Assembly: GCA_964461835.1 (NCBI GenBank)
Contig: CAYWVO010000008.1
Span: 1-64,000, forward strand
DNA from: CAYWVO01 sp964461835
GTDB lineage: Bacteria > Zixibacteria > MSB-5A5 > WJJR01 > JAJRUJ01
DNA: 64,000 nt
Reading direction: 5' to 3'
Under the pieces are notes generated by a model that was not told the DNA's origin, searched no databases, and was given only the letters and a program-made list of their open reading frames with translations. Below are positions 28,157 through 37,018 of the stretch, one piece after another; the stretch's first letter is position 1, and each line of letters begins with the position of its first letter. The position numbers and the translations under genes are program-made.

Positions 28157-31012
28157 TTACGGGCAATTGGTTGGATACGGACTGCACAAACAGGGGTCAC
28201 ACGGACTGCCGAAACTCTTATAGGCATAGTTAACATAGAGCGCTACATCCAGTGGCGAAATGTCGCCATTGCAGTCGAAATCTCCGTTCTCCCCAGGACA
28301 ACCGGGGACCTGCGACCTCTCGTCGAGGCTCCGGTAGACGTAATTGACAATGAGTTGCACGTCTATGGGTTCAATAACACCGTCCAGGTTGAGGTCGCCG
28401 AATGAAGCGCAATCACAGGTGATTTCGTAGCCGAACCATTCCAGGACCTCAGTCATTGCTGTCCGCGCATCGGCTGCCTCCAGATAGTAGAACGGCAGAC
28501 TCAGGAACGCGAATTTGTTGGTGGCGTTTTCGCGTCGCACGCCCAGAATTTCGCCGGCGTGATCGCCGGATTCACTATCGAAGAGATATATCCACGTATT
28601 GGCATCCGGCGCGGTCAGGGAGCCGACCCAACCCATCTTGCCATCCCAGATTGAGAATACTTTGTCCGGATCGAACGCGACGTCCGAGAAACCATTGATT
28701 CCGAGGCCGCCGCGGCAATCAACATCCTGGATTTCGGTATTAGAGGTTACTCCCAGATAATCGTAAAGCAAGTCTCCCGGCCCGAAGTACCCCGGTGAAG
28801 CTAAACCACCAAGTTCATGCGCGACACGCCAACCGGCCAGCAATACGTTGGTGTTATACTCCAGATACCAGTCAAGTTGATCGAGATCCTCCTGCTTCCA
28901 CGGTGCGGCGCCGCTGTTATCATCCAACCACAACACCGCGTCATACTGGCCGATAATCGACCGGCTGAGTTGCTCACTCCCAGGACTGTAGTGGTGATAT
29001 GTGGTGGGAAATCCGGAAAATACCGCGTCAAAGAATGTCTGTTTCTCCTCGGCGGTCGGATTTCCTCCCCCGTTCGGGGTAACGTCCAAGAGCAGGATAC
29101 CTTGATCGAACGTGGCAGCCGCAGCGGAGGACGGGTCGGAATTGGCGCTTTCATTGAAATCGGCATCGACGGCAGAGACGACGTACTCATAAATCACGCC
29201 CGAAGAAACATCGGTATCCACGTATTCGGTTGCTGTCGTGTTGGGGACCACCACGGTGTAGTTGCCGGGCGTTTCACCCCGTTTGACCACATAATGGTCA
29301 AAATCCAGCTCTTCGTTGGCGTCCCAGCTCAGACGTACTTGCCACGGTTCGGTCGCCGCCACCACACTTGCCGGCGCGAGAGGCACCACCCGCGGCGTGC
29401 CGGTGAATTCCGGACGAAGGAATGATTGAAGACCATCACCGTCTTCAGCAATGACCGTCAGGAAGTATTGCTGACCTTCTGTAAGCCCGGTAATCGTGGT
29501 CTGATCTGCGGAATTGCCCGGTACCCAGACTGAATCGGTATACGTCTCGGAGGATAGACCCCAGTACACCCAATAGCCCGTTATCGTCCCGTCGCTGAGG
29601 GCAGACCAGGACACCTGGAGCGACTGGCCGTCTCCAACATCGTACGCGACTGCATCGTTGATCGATGACGGATAGGAAGATACAACATACAACGTTGCCA
29701 GACACATCTTTGTAACTTCCGCCAGGTAGGGGAAATCCATCCGGGAGGTCAGGTCGAGTTGGGTGTGCCAACCGACGGTGTTAAAATCACCTTCGATCGT
29801 GTTGGCGATGTTATAACCCATTTGGGAAAACGGGTAGTGGTCGGAGCTACTCCCTGCGCGGATCACATACGGATTCAAGGTTGTATGGTCGATCGCCAGT
29901 TGGGCCATCAATTCTGCATAGGGGCGGCTCGAACCAATATAGGACGTTTCAATATCATCGTCGGTATCTTCAGTGTAGCCGATCATGTCCATATTGATCA
30001 TCAGTTCGATATCCATCCCCGAATTGGCCGCCTCGGTAGCGTAATGCCAGGAACCACGCAGGCCGTTTTCCTCCGAGCCGAAGGGCACGAAATGGATGGT
30101 CTTTTTCACCGGTGTCGTTGCCAGGACGCGGGCGATTTCCAATGTCGTCGCGGTGCCAGAGCCGTTATCGTCCGAACCCGGCGCATACACATACGGATCG
30201 CCGCCGTCGTAGACGATCGAGTCCCAGTGGCCGCCAATAACCAGCACTTTGTCCGGCTCTGCGGTTCCCTGCTTGATACAAACAATGTTGTCCGTCCAGC
30301 CGGACATGCCGTACCGATTATCATCACACCAAAACGGATCCAAATTAACTACGGTATAGCCAAAACTCTCAAATTTGGCTTTGATCCAGTCGCGCGCGGC
30401 ATTCATCGAATCCGATAGGGTCAATCTGGTCTGGAAGGCCTCCAGCCGGGTGTTATAAGCATACAATGAATCCTGATCTACCGCCGCCAGCAAAGCCTCC
30501 AGGCTGGCATCGTTCAACGTGGCATTAACGTTCGGGGAAGCAGGCATCGGTGACATATAGACCAGGGGAATCTCCCGTTTCAGCACCGGGGTCGGTTCAT
30601 CGTGGCAATTTTGGTATTCATGCTCGTCAATGGCCTGAACGCCGATGTAAAGAGCTCGGGAACCGACTTCAGCAATGCGCTCCAAAGCTGGATCCGGCAC
30701 CGCCCGCGCCGGCAAGGATTCCGTGCGCCACGTGTAGTATGGCCGGGTAAATGGTTCAGTGTCAACAACTTCATATGGTATATCGGCTTGAGAAATTTCT
30801 TGTAAATGTGTTTTGTCAACTTCCGCGAAAAAGGTGTTCTCAATACGGAAAAACGGGGTAACCGAAAAATTCTCGAACCGTTGAAAGGTCTGATAATCGG
30901 AAAGATCAAATTGCGCGACCACCGTCGGCCCGGCCGCCACGCCGCCGCCGGCGACCAACAGAAATCCATTGACTATCAATGTGGCCAAAGCACGTTTCGC
31001 AAAGATGTTCAT
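28157..31012 (-). CDS. Secreted M28-family metallopeptidase with FN3 and dockerin-like domains
   Basis: A 951-residue secreted zinc peptidase. The start at ATG 31012 has AGGAGGG upstream and gives a clear signal peptide (residues 1-28). The M28 domain has the metal set: GHWDSIVYDGG (near residue 262), APGSDDNGSGTATTLE (Asp near 276), FGSEENGLRGS (catalytic Glu pair near 309), NMDMIGY and GWHTQLD (near 416). Two FN3 modules follow (about 450-635), then a Ser/Gly-rich region with an LLVDV-type domain seen in secreted peptidases. The end holds two dockerin-like repeats (GDLNLDGVIEPIDVQLIV and GDFDCNGDISPLDVALYV). It likely trims N-terminal residues of peptides outside the cell or on its surface. 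Confidence 0.9.
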   Translation of the reverse strand: MNIFAKRALATLIVNGFLLVAGGGVAAGPTVVAQFDLSDYQTFQRFENFSVTPFFRIENTFFAEVDKTHLQEISQADIPYEVVDTEPFTRPYYTWRTESLPARAVPDPALERIAEVGSRALYIGVQAIDEHEYQNCHDEPTPVLKREIPLVYMSPMPASPNVNATLNDASLEALLAAVDQDSLYAYNTRLEAFQTRLTLSDSMNAARDWIKAKFESFGYTVVNLDPFWCDDNRYGMSGWTDNIVCIKQGTAEPDKVLVIGGHWDSIVYDGGDPYVYAPGSDDNGSGTATTLEIARVLATTPVKKTIHFVPFGSEENGLRGSWHYATEAANSGMDIELMINMDMIGYTEDTDDDIETSYIGSSRPYAELMAQLAIDHTTLNPYVIRAGSSSDHYPFSQMGYNIANTIEGDFNTVGWHTQLDLTSRMDFPYLAEVTKMCLATLYVVSSYPSSINDAVAYDVGDGQSLQVSWSALSDGTITGYWVYWGLSSETYTDSVWVPGNSADQTTITGLTEGQQYFLTVIAEDGDGLQSFLRPEFTGTPRVVPLAPASVVAATEPWQVRLSWDANEELDFDHYVVKRGETPGNYTVVVPNTTATEYVDTDVSSGVIYEYVVSAVDADFNESANSDPSSAAAATFDQGILLLDVTPNGGGNPTAEEKQTFFDAVFSGFPTTYHHYSPGSEQLSRSIIGQYDAVLWLDDNSGAAPWKQEDLDQLDWYLEYNTNVLLAGWRVAHELGGLASPGYFGPGDLLYDYLGVTSNTEIQDVDCRGGLGINGFSDVAFDPDKVFSIWDGKMGWVGSLTAPDANTWIYLFDSESGDHAGEILGVRRENATNKFAFLSLPFYYLEAADARTAMTEVLEWFGYEITCDCASFGDLNLDGVIEPIDVQLIVNYVYRSLDERSQVPGCPGENGDFDCNGDISPLDVALYVNYAYKSFGSPCDPCLCSPYPTNCP

Positions 31013-31183
31013 CTGTTCCCTCCTGGGTAGTCGCCTGGCAGAGAGGCACATACGAGCAATTACCCGCCCGCATCTTTTTTGTTGAGGTTTTCTGGTTTAC
31101 CGACGTGCTCGGGGTGATTTTTTGTCCACACCTCCCCACAAATCCCGCGCACACGGCACATGCCGGATATGTACAATAGAATC

Positions 31184-31211
31184 AATATAGCCAATAACCT
31201 TTTTTCGTCAA
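31184..31211 (-). promoter_or_regulatory. Sigma-70-type promoter of the M28 peptidase gene
   Basis: On the minus strand TTGACG (31206-31211), 16 bp and TATATT (31184-31189). Transcription would start near 31177 and leave a leader of about 165 bases. No other gene lies in the 31013-31351 gap. Confidence 0.7.
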
Positions 31212-31351
31212 TCCAAATCCCACTCGTGCATACGCACTTAGTACAATTTCCGTGTTGTCTGTTCCTACGAGTGAAATACCGTGCGGAGGTGACAATTATT
31301 CCGGTCTCGTTTCCTCTTGCACCGAGATGATGGGCGAGTATCTTGGCTGCG

Positions 31352-32128
31352 ATGGCCGAACGCAGCAAAAAACATACAAAGAAGAAGCCCCCGGTGACGG
31401 CTGCGCCGGAAGCGGTCGCCGATCCGGTCGAGGAGTTAACACCGCGCGTGCTCCGGGCATTGCGGAAGATTGAGGGGGCACGGATCCTTGAAATTGGCTG
31501 TCACGACGGGCGCTTGACCACCGAACTGGCCCGGCACGCAGGATACGTTGTTGGCGTGTCGTTCTCCGATGACCGCTGGGCGGCGGCAGAAGACCGCGCC
31601 CTGCAGAGCGGCATTGACAATATCTCATTCCAAATACTCAAGGACCACGACTTGCCGTTCGGTGACAGTTCGTTCGATTGCGTGATTCTCCACAATATCC
31701 TGCATCACATTCAAGAGCAAAGTGTGTTTCTCGCGGACATTATCCGCATCCTCCAGGCTCCCGGAAAACTCCTTACCGTGCAAACAGTTGGGGCCGAAGA
31801 CACCAGTTTGCGAGAGGCGCATAACAAGCTGGTCGAAGCCCGGGAGGGAGCGCCGGTCAAGGTCCTTGCACCGACAGAGATTCGGTCACTTCTGGGGAAT
31901 GATCCGCTGGAGTTCATTACTGAGGAACTGTGGGCAATTCGTATTGATTTTGATTCGTGGATGCCGGACCTATCGCAGCCGGAGTCACGGCGGGACAAGG
32001 TGCGCCGGATGGTGGTATCCGCAGCCAAGAAAAAAAACACCGGCCTGCAAATTGAAGTATCGGGGAAATCGGTCTCAGTACTGCAACGATGGATGTTGTA
32101 TTTGGTTGAAAAAACCGGTGCCGCGTAG
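31352..32128 (+). CDS. Class I SAM-dependent methyltransferase
   Basis: A 258-residue methyltransferase with a Lys-rich N-terminus (about residues 4-13). Motif I is ILEIGCHDGRLTTELA, followed by a D/S at the acidic position (GVSFSDDRW), FDCVILHNILHHIQE and the CHHLR-like ILQAPGKLLTVQTVG. The family acts on many small molecules; no substrate can be told. ATG 31352 is preferred to a TTG at 31343 because the TTG has no ribosome site. The next gene begins nine bases on. It is not obviously related to the methyltransferase at 21366. Confidence 0.8.
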   Translation: MAERSKKHTKKKPPVTAAPEAVADPVEELTPRVLRALRKIEGARILEIGCHDGRLTTELARHAGYVVGVSFSDDRWAAAEDRALQSGIDNISFQILKDHDLPFGDSSFDCVILHNILHHIQEQSVFLADIIRILQAPGKLLTVQTVGAEDTSLREAHNKLVEAREGAPVKVLAPTEIRSLLGNDPLEFITEELWAIRIDFDSWMPDLSQPESRRDKVRRMVVSAAKKKNTGLQIEVSGKSVSVLQRWMLYLVEKTGAA

Positions 32129-32136
32129 GGGGGATA

Positions 32137-32643
32137 ATGAAAAAGCGCGATCTATTTGTGCTGGCGCTGCTGGTGATCCTGGTGATTGCTCTGACTGCCT
32201 GGGAAAATATCAACAAACACGAAGAGGACAAACTTGTGCGACAACAGCGGGCCCGCGAACGGGCCGAGTTGGAGAAACGCCTGGCAGGGCATGGATTGAT
32301 AATCGACAGCTTAAAAACCGACGTACTCCAGCTAATTGACTCGCTCCGCACCGAAACGGCCGCATTTGAATCCGTGGCTGTGGCGCGGCAGAAAGCAATG
32401 GAACAACGTCTCGCCGAACAAACCACACCGATTGAGGATGTGGAACCACGGGCGGAGGAAGCGGCAGTCCGTGATACCTTGCCGGATATCATTCGTGCCG
32501 AGTACGAACGCGCGATGGGGGCCCTCCCGGACGACCTCACCCACTATGAACAGAAGATTGCGACCAAGGAAGTCGAAAATGCAATCACGGCAAAGTTCGG
32601 GCTCTCACACCAGGAATTTGTGGAAATGAAACAACAGTGGTAA
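32137..32643 (+). CDS. Membrane-anchored coiled-coil protein of unknown function
   Basis: A 168-residue protein. It has one N-terminal membrane helix (about residues 6-22, LFVLALLVILVIALTAW), then a heptad-like, highly charged segment to about residue 110, and a more polar C-terminus. The bulk probably faces the periplasm, based on the basic residues before the helix. GGGGGA precedes the ATG by a few bases. I do not recognise a family. It follows the methyltransferase by nine bases and precedes the motB/motA pair, which is on the other strand. Confidence 0.7.
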   Translation: MKKRDLFVLALLVILVIALTAWENINKHEEDKLVRQQRARERAELEKRLAGHGLIIDSLKTDVLQLIDSLRTETAAFESVAVARQKAMEQRLAEQTTPIEDVEPRAEEAAVRDTLPDIIRAEYERAMGALPDDLTHYEQKIATKEVENAITAKFGLSHQEFVEMKQQW

Positions 32644-32837
32644 CCACTGCACATTTTCTCCAATAACGTGCTGCATTTGCGGGACAATTGCGTATCTTGT
32701 AATGGAGGCTGACCCCGCTTCCGCTCCACCTTTTTCCGCCTGAACGTTGGACGACTGCATTTGGGGTGCTTGGCAGTTGGCCATGCACGTCCGGTATGAC
32801 GATCGCCTTGAATGGCCGATCAACAGGGAGGTGGAGG

Positions 32838-33011
32838 ATGCCGAAACGGAAAGTGATTCCCTTCAAACGTGAACCATACAGAACTTGCTGGCATACCTAC
32901 AGCTTGCAGGATTTGCAACCGGAGCGATTTCTCCGGGTGGCGACACAAATTCTGGCCGGCAAGTTGACCTTTGTCCCGCTGGTCAGATCGGAGTCAGATC
33001 GGTCATTCTGA
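32838..33011 (+). CDS. Small basic protein of unknown function
   Basis: A 57-residue reading frame starting with a basic MPKRKVIPFKREP. GGGAGGTGGAGG just upstream of ATG 32838 is a strong ribosome site, which is the main support. The C-terminus overlaps the end of the convergent motB by nine bases. The product has no signal or membrane helix. About 200 bp of leader separates it from the previous gene; a weak TTGCGG-TGTAAT pair near 32685 might be its promoter. It could be a chance ORF. Confidence 0.45.
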   Translation: MPKRKVIPFKREPYRTCWHTYSLQDLQPERFLRVATQILAGKLTFVPLVRSESDRSF

Positions 33012-33848
33012 GTGGTTTCCGGTGAATATTCGGATATCGGCCATCAGGGTGTCTGAATAACGGTAGATCTCGACATCGGTAAGGACAAGGATCGCGATGC
33101 GCCGATTTCGCGGGTCGGCTGGATTGATTTTTATCTTGGGTCGGCGGTCGGCTACGCCGCGAATTTCGGCAATTTGCTCCCTTCGCATCCCTCCTTCCAG
33201 CAGCACGCGGCGGGCCGTATTTGCCCGATCGGCGGAGAGTTCCCAGTTCGTGTAGTCGGCTTCGCGCGAGTACCTGAGGGCATCCGTATGCCCCTCAATA
33301 ACCACGTGGTTACGAATCCGGCCGAGTTCCCGGCCAATCAGCCGCACCATTGTTTCGCCGGCCGGTTCCAAATCGCTGCTGCCGATACGGAAAAACGGCG
33401 CGTCGGCAGACTGAATCAATTGAATGAGCAATCCCTCATCTGTAACCTCAATGTCTACCAGGTCTTCAAACCGGCTGAGATCAGGCCTGTTGTGGATCTG
33501 GCTGCGGATACTTTCACCCAGGCGAGAAAGTTGTTGCCGAATGTGCTCTTCGGCGCGGCGCCGCAGTTCGGTGTGATTGTTGAGTTCCAGCGGTGACGAA
33601 CCGGACGATTTGAGAATACCCGCCCCCCGCTTGCCGATACCGGACGGGTCGCGAAAATAGCCGCCAACCGCCTCTTTGACGGTCTTGCTCTGCCCGACCA
33701 GCCACATCACCAGAAAAAACGCCATCATGGCGGTCACAAAATCAGCATAGGCGACTTTCCAGGCGCCGCCATGGTGGCCACCGTGTCCACCGCCTTTTTT
33801 CTTGATGATGATTTGTTCGCTGTTTTTGTCGTCGCTGGTATCGACCAT
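33003..33848 (-). CDS. motB: Flagellar motor stator protein MotB
   Basis: A 281-residue stator subunit anchoring the MotAB ion channel to peptidoglycan. The N-terminus is Lys/Gly/His-rich, then one membrane helix VAYADFVTAMMAFFLVMWLVG carries the essential proton/ion Asp36. A plug-like stretch and an OmpA-type peptidoglycan-binding domain (VIEGHTDALRYS.....NWELSADRANTARRVL) follow. ATG 33848 lies 11 bp after motA's stop; a longer GTG/ATG start within motA is less likely. No other flagellar gene is in the window. Confidence 0.92.
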   Translation of the reverse strand: MVDTSDDKNSEQIIIKKKGGGHGGHHGGAWKVAYADFVTAMMAFFLVMWLVGQSKTVKEAVGGYFRDPSGIGKRGAGILKSSGSSPLELNNHTELRRRAEEHIRQQLSRLGESIRSQIHNRPDLSRFEDLVDIEVTDEGLLIQLIQSADAPFFRIGSSDLEPAGETMVRLIGRELGRIRNHVVIEGHTDALRYSREADYTNWELSADRANTARRVLLEGGMRREQIAEIRGVADRRPKIKINPADPRNRRIAILVLTDVEIYRYSDTLMADIRIFTGNHSE

Positions 33849-33859
33849 AATACTTGATA

Positions 33860-34717
33860 CTATCCTTTCTGCGCGCGGCACGCGTCTTCCAGTTCAGTGA
33901 ATCCCGGTCGGATGTCAGCGGGGATGGTCCGGCGGGCAAACTCAACGGCGATTGTCCCCACGAAGCCCTTGTGGAAGGCGATCAGGCACTGCTTGATGCA
34001 CTCGTAATAGTAGCTATCCTGTTCGTTCGTCGTTGCCAGGTTCCGTCCCAGAGGTCCGACAAACCCGTAGGAGAGCAGCACACCCAAAAACGTCCCGACC
34101 AGCGCCGCCGCGACTTTGTGGCCCAATTCGGACGGCGGCCCGTCAATGGCGCCCATGGCAATAACCACGCCGAGCACCGCTGCGACAATCCCCAATCCCG
34201 GCAACGTGTCCGCCATGGTTAACAACGCCTGTGATGGTTTGCCGGTCTCCTTGTGGTGCACCTCCAAGTCAGCGCTCATCAGATCGTCAAGATCGTAGGC
34301 ACTCACTGCCGCTCCCGAAATGATCAGACGCATCGTGTCGCAGAGGAAGTCACGCGCGTGGTGGTTATTCATGAATACCGGATATTTCTCGAATATGGCA
34401 CTCTCTTCGGGACGTTCAATGTGCTTCTCCAGTCCCATCAGCCCTTCTTTGCGGGCGACAGTGAAGAGCTCGTACATCATGACCAATAAGTTCAGGTAAT
34501 CTTTCTTGGCATACCCGCCCTTGATAATACCGGTCATCTGCCCGATGAGCATGAAGACATACTTGGGAGGCGTGCCAATCAGCAGGCCGCCAATCGCCGC
34601 CCCCCCGATGATAACGAATTCTGCCGGCTGATTGAGCAGCAGCGGGTTACCGCCCTCCATCATAAATCCACCGAGAACAGCGACTGCGACTCCGATAATG
34701 CCGATGATGGCGAGCAC
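33860..34717 (-). CDS. motA: Flagellar motor stator protein MotA
   Basis: A 285-residue membrane protein with four helices: two near the N-terminus (about 1-25 and 30-55) and two near residues 170-220. The second pair contains the conserved motif ADTLPGLGIVAAVLGVVIAM with the conserved proline and AALVGTFLGVLLSYGFVGP. The cytoplasmic loop carries charged residues that contact the rotor. It precedes motB in one operon (11-bp gap) on the minus strand. The MotA N-terminal Gly-rich 'GGxxMEGG' opening is typical of the TomB/MotA class used in many Gram-negative bacteria. Confidence 0.93.
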   Translation of the reverse strand: MLAIIGIIGVAVAVLGGFMMEGGNPLLLNQPAEFVIIGGAAIGGLLIGTPPKYVFMLIGQMTGIIKGGYAKKDYLNLLVMMYELFTVARKEGLMGLEKHIERPEESAIFEKYPVFMNNHHARDFLCDTMRLIISGAAVSAYDLDDLMSADLEVHHKETGKPSQALLTMADTLPGLGIVAAVLGVVIAMGAIDGPPSELGHKVAAALVGTFLGVLLSYGFVGPLGRNLATTNEQDSYYYECIKQCLIAFHKGFVGTIAVEFARRTIPADIRPGFTELEDACRAQKG

Positions 34718-34876
34718 GTAGTTCCCTCCGCAGGCCAGAGACAGGACCAGAATGGCCTTCCCTTAACAATTTCGACAGATTCCGCCGGATTTTTATCGTT
34801 CCCAATCAGGTGTGTCACTGTCAGGGGGCAAAGTGGCAAAAAGGCTTACGCGGCAAGGTCAATTGACCGTTTCGCG

Positions 34877-34905
34877 TTGACTTCAATCGAGATTGAGAAT
34901 AAAAT
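34877..34905 (+). promoter_or_regulatory. Sigma-70-type promoter upstream of gdhA
   Basis: TTGACT (34877-34882), a 17-bp spacer and TAAAAT (34900-34905). A perfect palindrome GGTCAATTGACC lies just before it (34857-34868) and could be an operator. The transcript would carry a leader of about 225 bases before the gdhA start. Confidence 0.65.
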
Positions 34906-34911
34906 CACTAC

Positions 34912-35139
34912 TTCTGAGTATCGATGGTCATATGATCGATCGGGAACACGGCGAGAGGCAATGACGAGTGGCTGACCAGGGTAATCCACTAACTAATTCT
35001 CCCACAATAGCTTTAGTCGCTGTCGGGCACGGTGCAGGAGGTGTCGGTAATAACCGCACTTTCAAAAAATGCCCGAGCATACTGAAGGTGAATAAAAAAG
35101 AGCTGGTAACCCATAACAACTCAAACGGTGAGGCAAACC
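34912..35139 (+). other. Long 5' leader of gdhA, no gene seen
   Basis: No convincing open frame. A nested stem can be drawn: TCGGGCA (35023-35029) with TGCCCGA (35070-35076), enclosing GTGC (35032-35035) with GCAC (35056-35059). An unused AGGAGG lies in the inner loop. No known riboswitch motif is recognised. The rest of 34718-34876 (upstream of the promoter) holds only the motA leader on the other strand. Confidence 0.4.
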
Positions 35140-36498
35140 ATGTCTGGCGCAGTATCCGAGTTCATGGAAAAAATTATCGCCAAGAATCCGGGCGAACGTG
35201 AGTTTCACCAGGCAGTTGAGGAAGTTGTAGAATCTCTGCTGCCGTTCATCGAAGAACACCCGCATTATCGCAAGAGCAAGGTGTTGGAGCGGATTTGCGA
35301 GCCGGAACGCGTAATCGTGTTCCGAGTTCCCTGGGTGGATGACGCCGGTGAAGTTCAAGTCAACCGCGGTTTTCGTATCGAAATGAACAGTGCGATCGGG
35401 CCGTATAAGGGCGGTCTGCGTTTCCACCCGACAGTAAACCTTGGTATTTTGAAGTTTTTGGCTTTTGAGCAGGTCTTTAAGAATTCGCTGACCACCCTGC
35501 CGATCGGTGCAGGGAAAGGCGGCGCGGACTTCGATCCGAAAGGTAAGAGTGATCTGGAGGTCATGCGGTTTTGCCAGGCATTCATGAATGAGTTGTTCCG
35601 TCACATCGGTGAAAACACCGACGTTCCGGCGGGGGATATCGGTGTCGGCGGCCGGGAAATCGGCTTCATGTTCGGTCAGTACAAGAAACTGAGGAACGAG
35701 TTTGTCGGCGTCTTGACCGGGAAGGGCCTCAACTGGGGCGGCAGTCTGATTCGACCGGAAGCAACCGGGTACGGTGCGGTATATTTCGCCGCGGAAATGT
35801 TGAAAACGTGCGGGGAATCGCTGGAAGGCAAGACCTGCCTGGTCTCCGGCGCCGGGAATGTTGCGCAATATACCGTGGAGAAAATTCTTGACCTGGGCGG
35901 CAAGCCCGTCACGCTTTCCGATTCCGGTGGCTACATCTACGACGAGAAAGGGATCGATCGCGAAAAACTGGCGTATGTCATGGACCTGAAAAACATACGC
36001 CGTGGCCGGATCAAAGAATACCCCGAGAAGTACTCCGAAGCGGTGTATACCGAGCATGATCCGGCGCTCGATTATAACCCGCTGTGGAGCCATAAGGCCG
36101 ACTGCGCATTCCCCTCAGCGACTCAAAATGAGATTAACGCCAAGGACGCCCAGAACCTGATCAATAACGGCGTCTATGTCGTCTCTGAGGGTGCGAATAT
36201 GCCATCGACTCCGGAAGCCATCGACCTCTATCTCGATCAACAGATTCTTTTTGGACCAGGGAAAGCCGCCAATGCCGGCGGTGTAGCCACCTCCGGATTG
36301 GAGATGTCGCAAAACAGTCTGCGTCTCTCATGGACTCGTGAGGAAGTCGATGAGCGTCTGCGCGGGATCATGCAGGCAATTCACGATCAGTGTGTTCAGT
36401 TTGGCAAGGACGGCGACTTCATCAACTACCTCAACGGCGCCAACGTAGCCGGATTTGTGAAAATCGCCGATGCCATGCTGGATCAGGGAGTCGTTTAA
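35140..36498 (+). CDS. gdhA: Glutamate dehydrogenase, NADP-type hexameric family
   Basis: A 452-residue enzyme making glutamate from 2-oxoglutarate and ammonia with NAD(P)H. The N-terminal substrate domain has NRGFRIEMNSAIGPYKGGLRFHPTVN and the active-site lysine region PIGAGKGGADFDPKGKSD, then FMFGQYKKLRNEFVGVLTGKG. The Rossmann domain has VSGAGNVAQY. Length and motifs match the GdhA (class I, S-50 type hexamer). ATG 35140 is chosen with GTGAGG upstream; an in-frame GTG lies 12 bases earlier. It is followed after 71 bp by a small protein gene under its own ribosome site and then by a terminator. Confidence 0.94.
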   Translation: MSGAVSEFMEKIIAKNPGEREFHQAVEEVVESLLPFIEEHPHYRKSKVLERICEPERVIVFRVPWVDDAGEVQVNRGFRIEMNSAIGPYKGGLRFHPTVNLGILKFLAFEQVFKNSLTTLPIGAGKGGADFDPKGKSDLEVMRFCQAFMNELFRHIGENTDVPAGDIGVGGREIGFMFGQYKKLRNEFVGVLTGKGLNWGGSLIRPEATGYGAVYFAAEMLKTCGESLEGKTCLVSGAGNVAQYTVEKILDLGGKPVTLSDSGGYIYDEKGIDREKLAYVMDLKNIRRGRIKEYPEKYSEAVYTEHDPALDYNPLWSHKADCAFPSATQNEINAKDAQNLINNGVYVVSEGANMPSTPEAIDLYLDQQILFGPGKAANAGGVATSGLEMSQNSLRLSWTREEVDERLRGIMQAIHDQCVQFGKDGDFINYLNGANVAGFVKIADAMLDQGVV

Positions 36499-36569
36499 AA
36501 ATTGCGTCGATGAATGCGTACCTCTAGTAAACACGAAGATACGCATTGGTGAGTACAAGGAGAGATATA

Positions 36570-36944
36570 ATGTCCAAAGTTGTTGGATACTTGGAGGGAA
36601 CGGATCCCAGATTGCTCAACCATCTGGTTCTCAAAGGCGTCGGCACACTGCCGCTGAGCAACGGATTCGACAGTCACGGCAAGCAGGTCGGTTATTTGAC
36701 AAAGCAGGACGGCATTGATCTGGTCGTGGGGTGGTTGTACAAGGTGGTCCCGCCGAGGGACATGGACCTGGAGCTCAAAGACATCCTCTTTGCCTGTACC
36801 ACTTACAAAATCCCGGTGATCCTGGCGGCCTCGAAGGCACTGCACGAGCATGCCAATGAAATTCAAGGGGGCATCCCGGAGGGTGTAACGCTGGTTGCTC
36901 CGGAGAACCTGATCGAAGAGGTGTTGAAAAAACTGGGTGTGTAA
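36570..36944 (+). CDS. Uncharacterised 124-residue protein downstream of gdhA
   Basis: A 124-residue soluble protein. It looks alpha/beta: an N-terminal KVVGYLEGTDP strand, a central GWLYKVVPPRDMDLELKDILFACTTYKIPVILAAS segment like a Rossmann-type strand-helix unit, and a C-terminal EGVTLVAPENLIEEVLKKLGV. ATG 36570 is preceded by AAGGAGAG. It is transcribed with gdhA or just after it and ends at a strong terminator. I do not recognise a family. Its position suggests a partner or regulator of ammonia assimilation, but this is a guess. Confidence 0.75.
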   Translation: MSKVVGYLEGTDPRLLNHLVLKGVGTLPLSNGFDSHGKQVGYLTKQDGIDLVVGWLYKVVPPRDMDLELKDILFACTTYKIPVILAASKALHEHANEIQGGIPEGVTLVAPENLIEEVLKKLGV

Positions 36945-36968
36945 CCTCAGCCAGAAATGTCCATTACC

Positions 36969-37005
36969 CGGGTGGTAGTCACAGCACTATCACCCGTTTT
37001 CTTTG
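36969..37005 (+). terminator. Rho-independent terminator after the gdhA operon
   Basis: An 11-bp stem with one G-T pair (CGGGTGGTAGT at 36969-36979, ACTATCACCCG at 36986-36996), a six-base loop and then TTTTCTTTG on the plus strand. It lies 25 bp after the stop at 36944. Confidence 0.85.
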
Positions 37006-37018
37006 TCTCCGACAGCCG

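Noticed and set aside
34829..34860. Sigma-54-like TGGCAA-N5-TTAC near the motA leader
   Set aside because: The GC element at -12 is not matched and spacing is only approximate; no sigma-54 activator is nearby.
35062..36093. Long minus-strand open frame opposite gdhA (343 residues)
   Set aside because: It is the antisense of a clear GdhA coding sequence, its composition is unlike a protein family, and it has no ribosome site.
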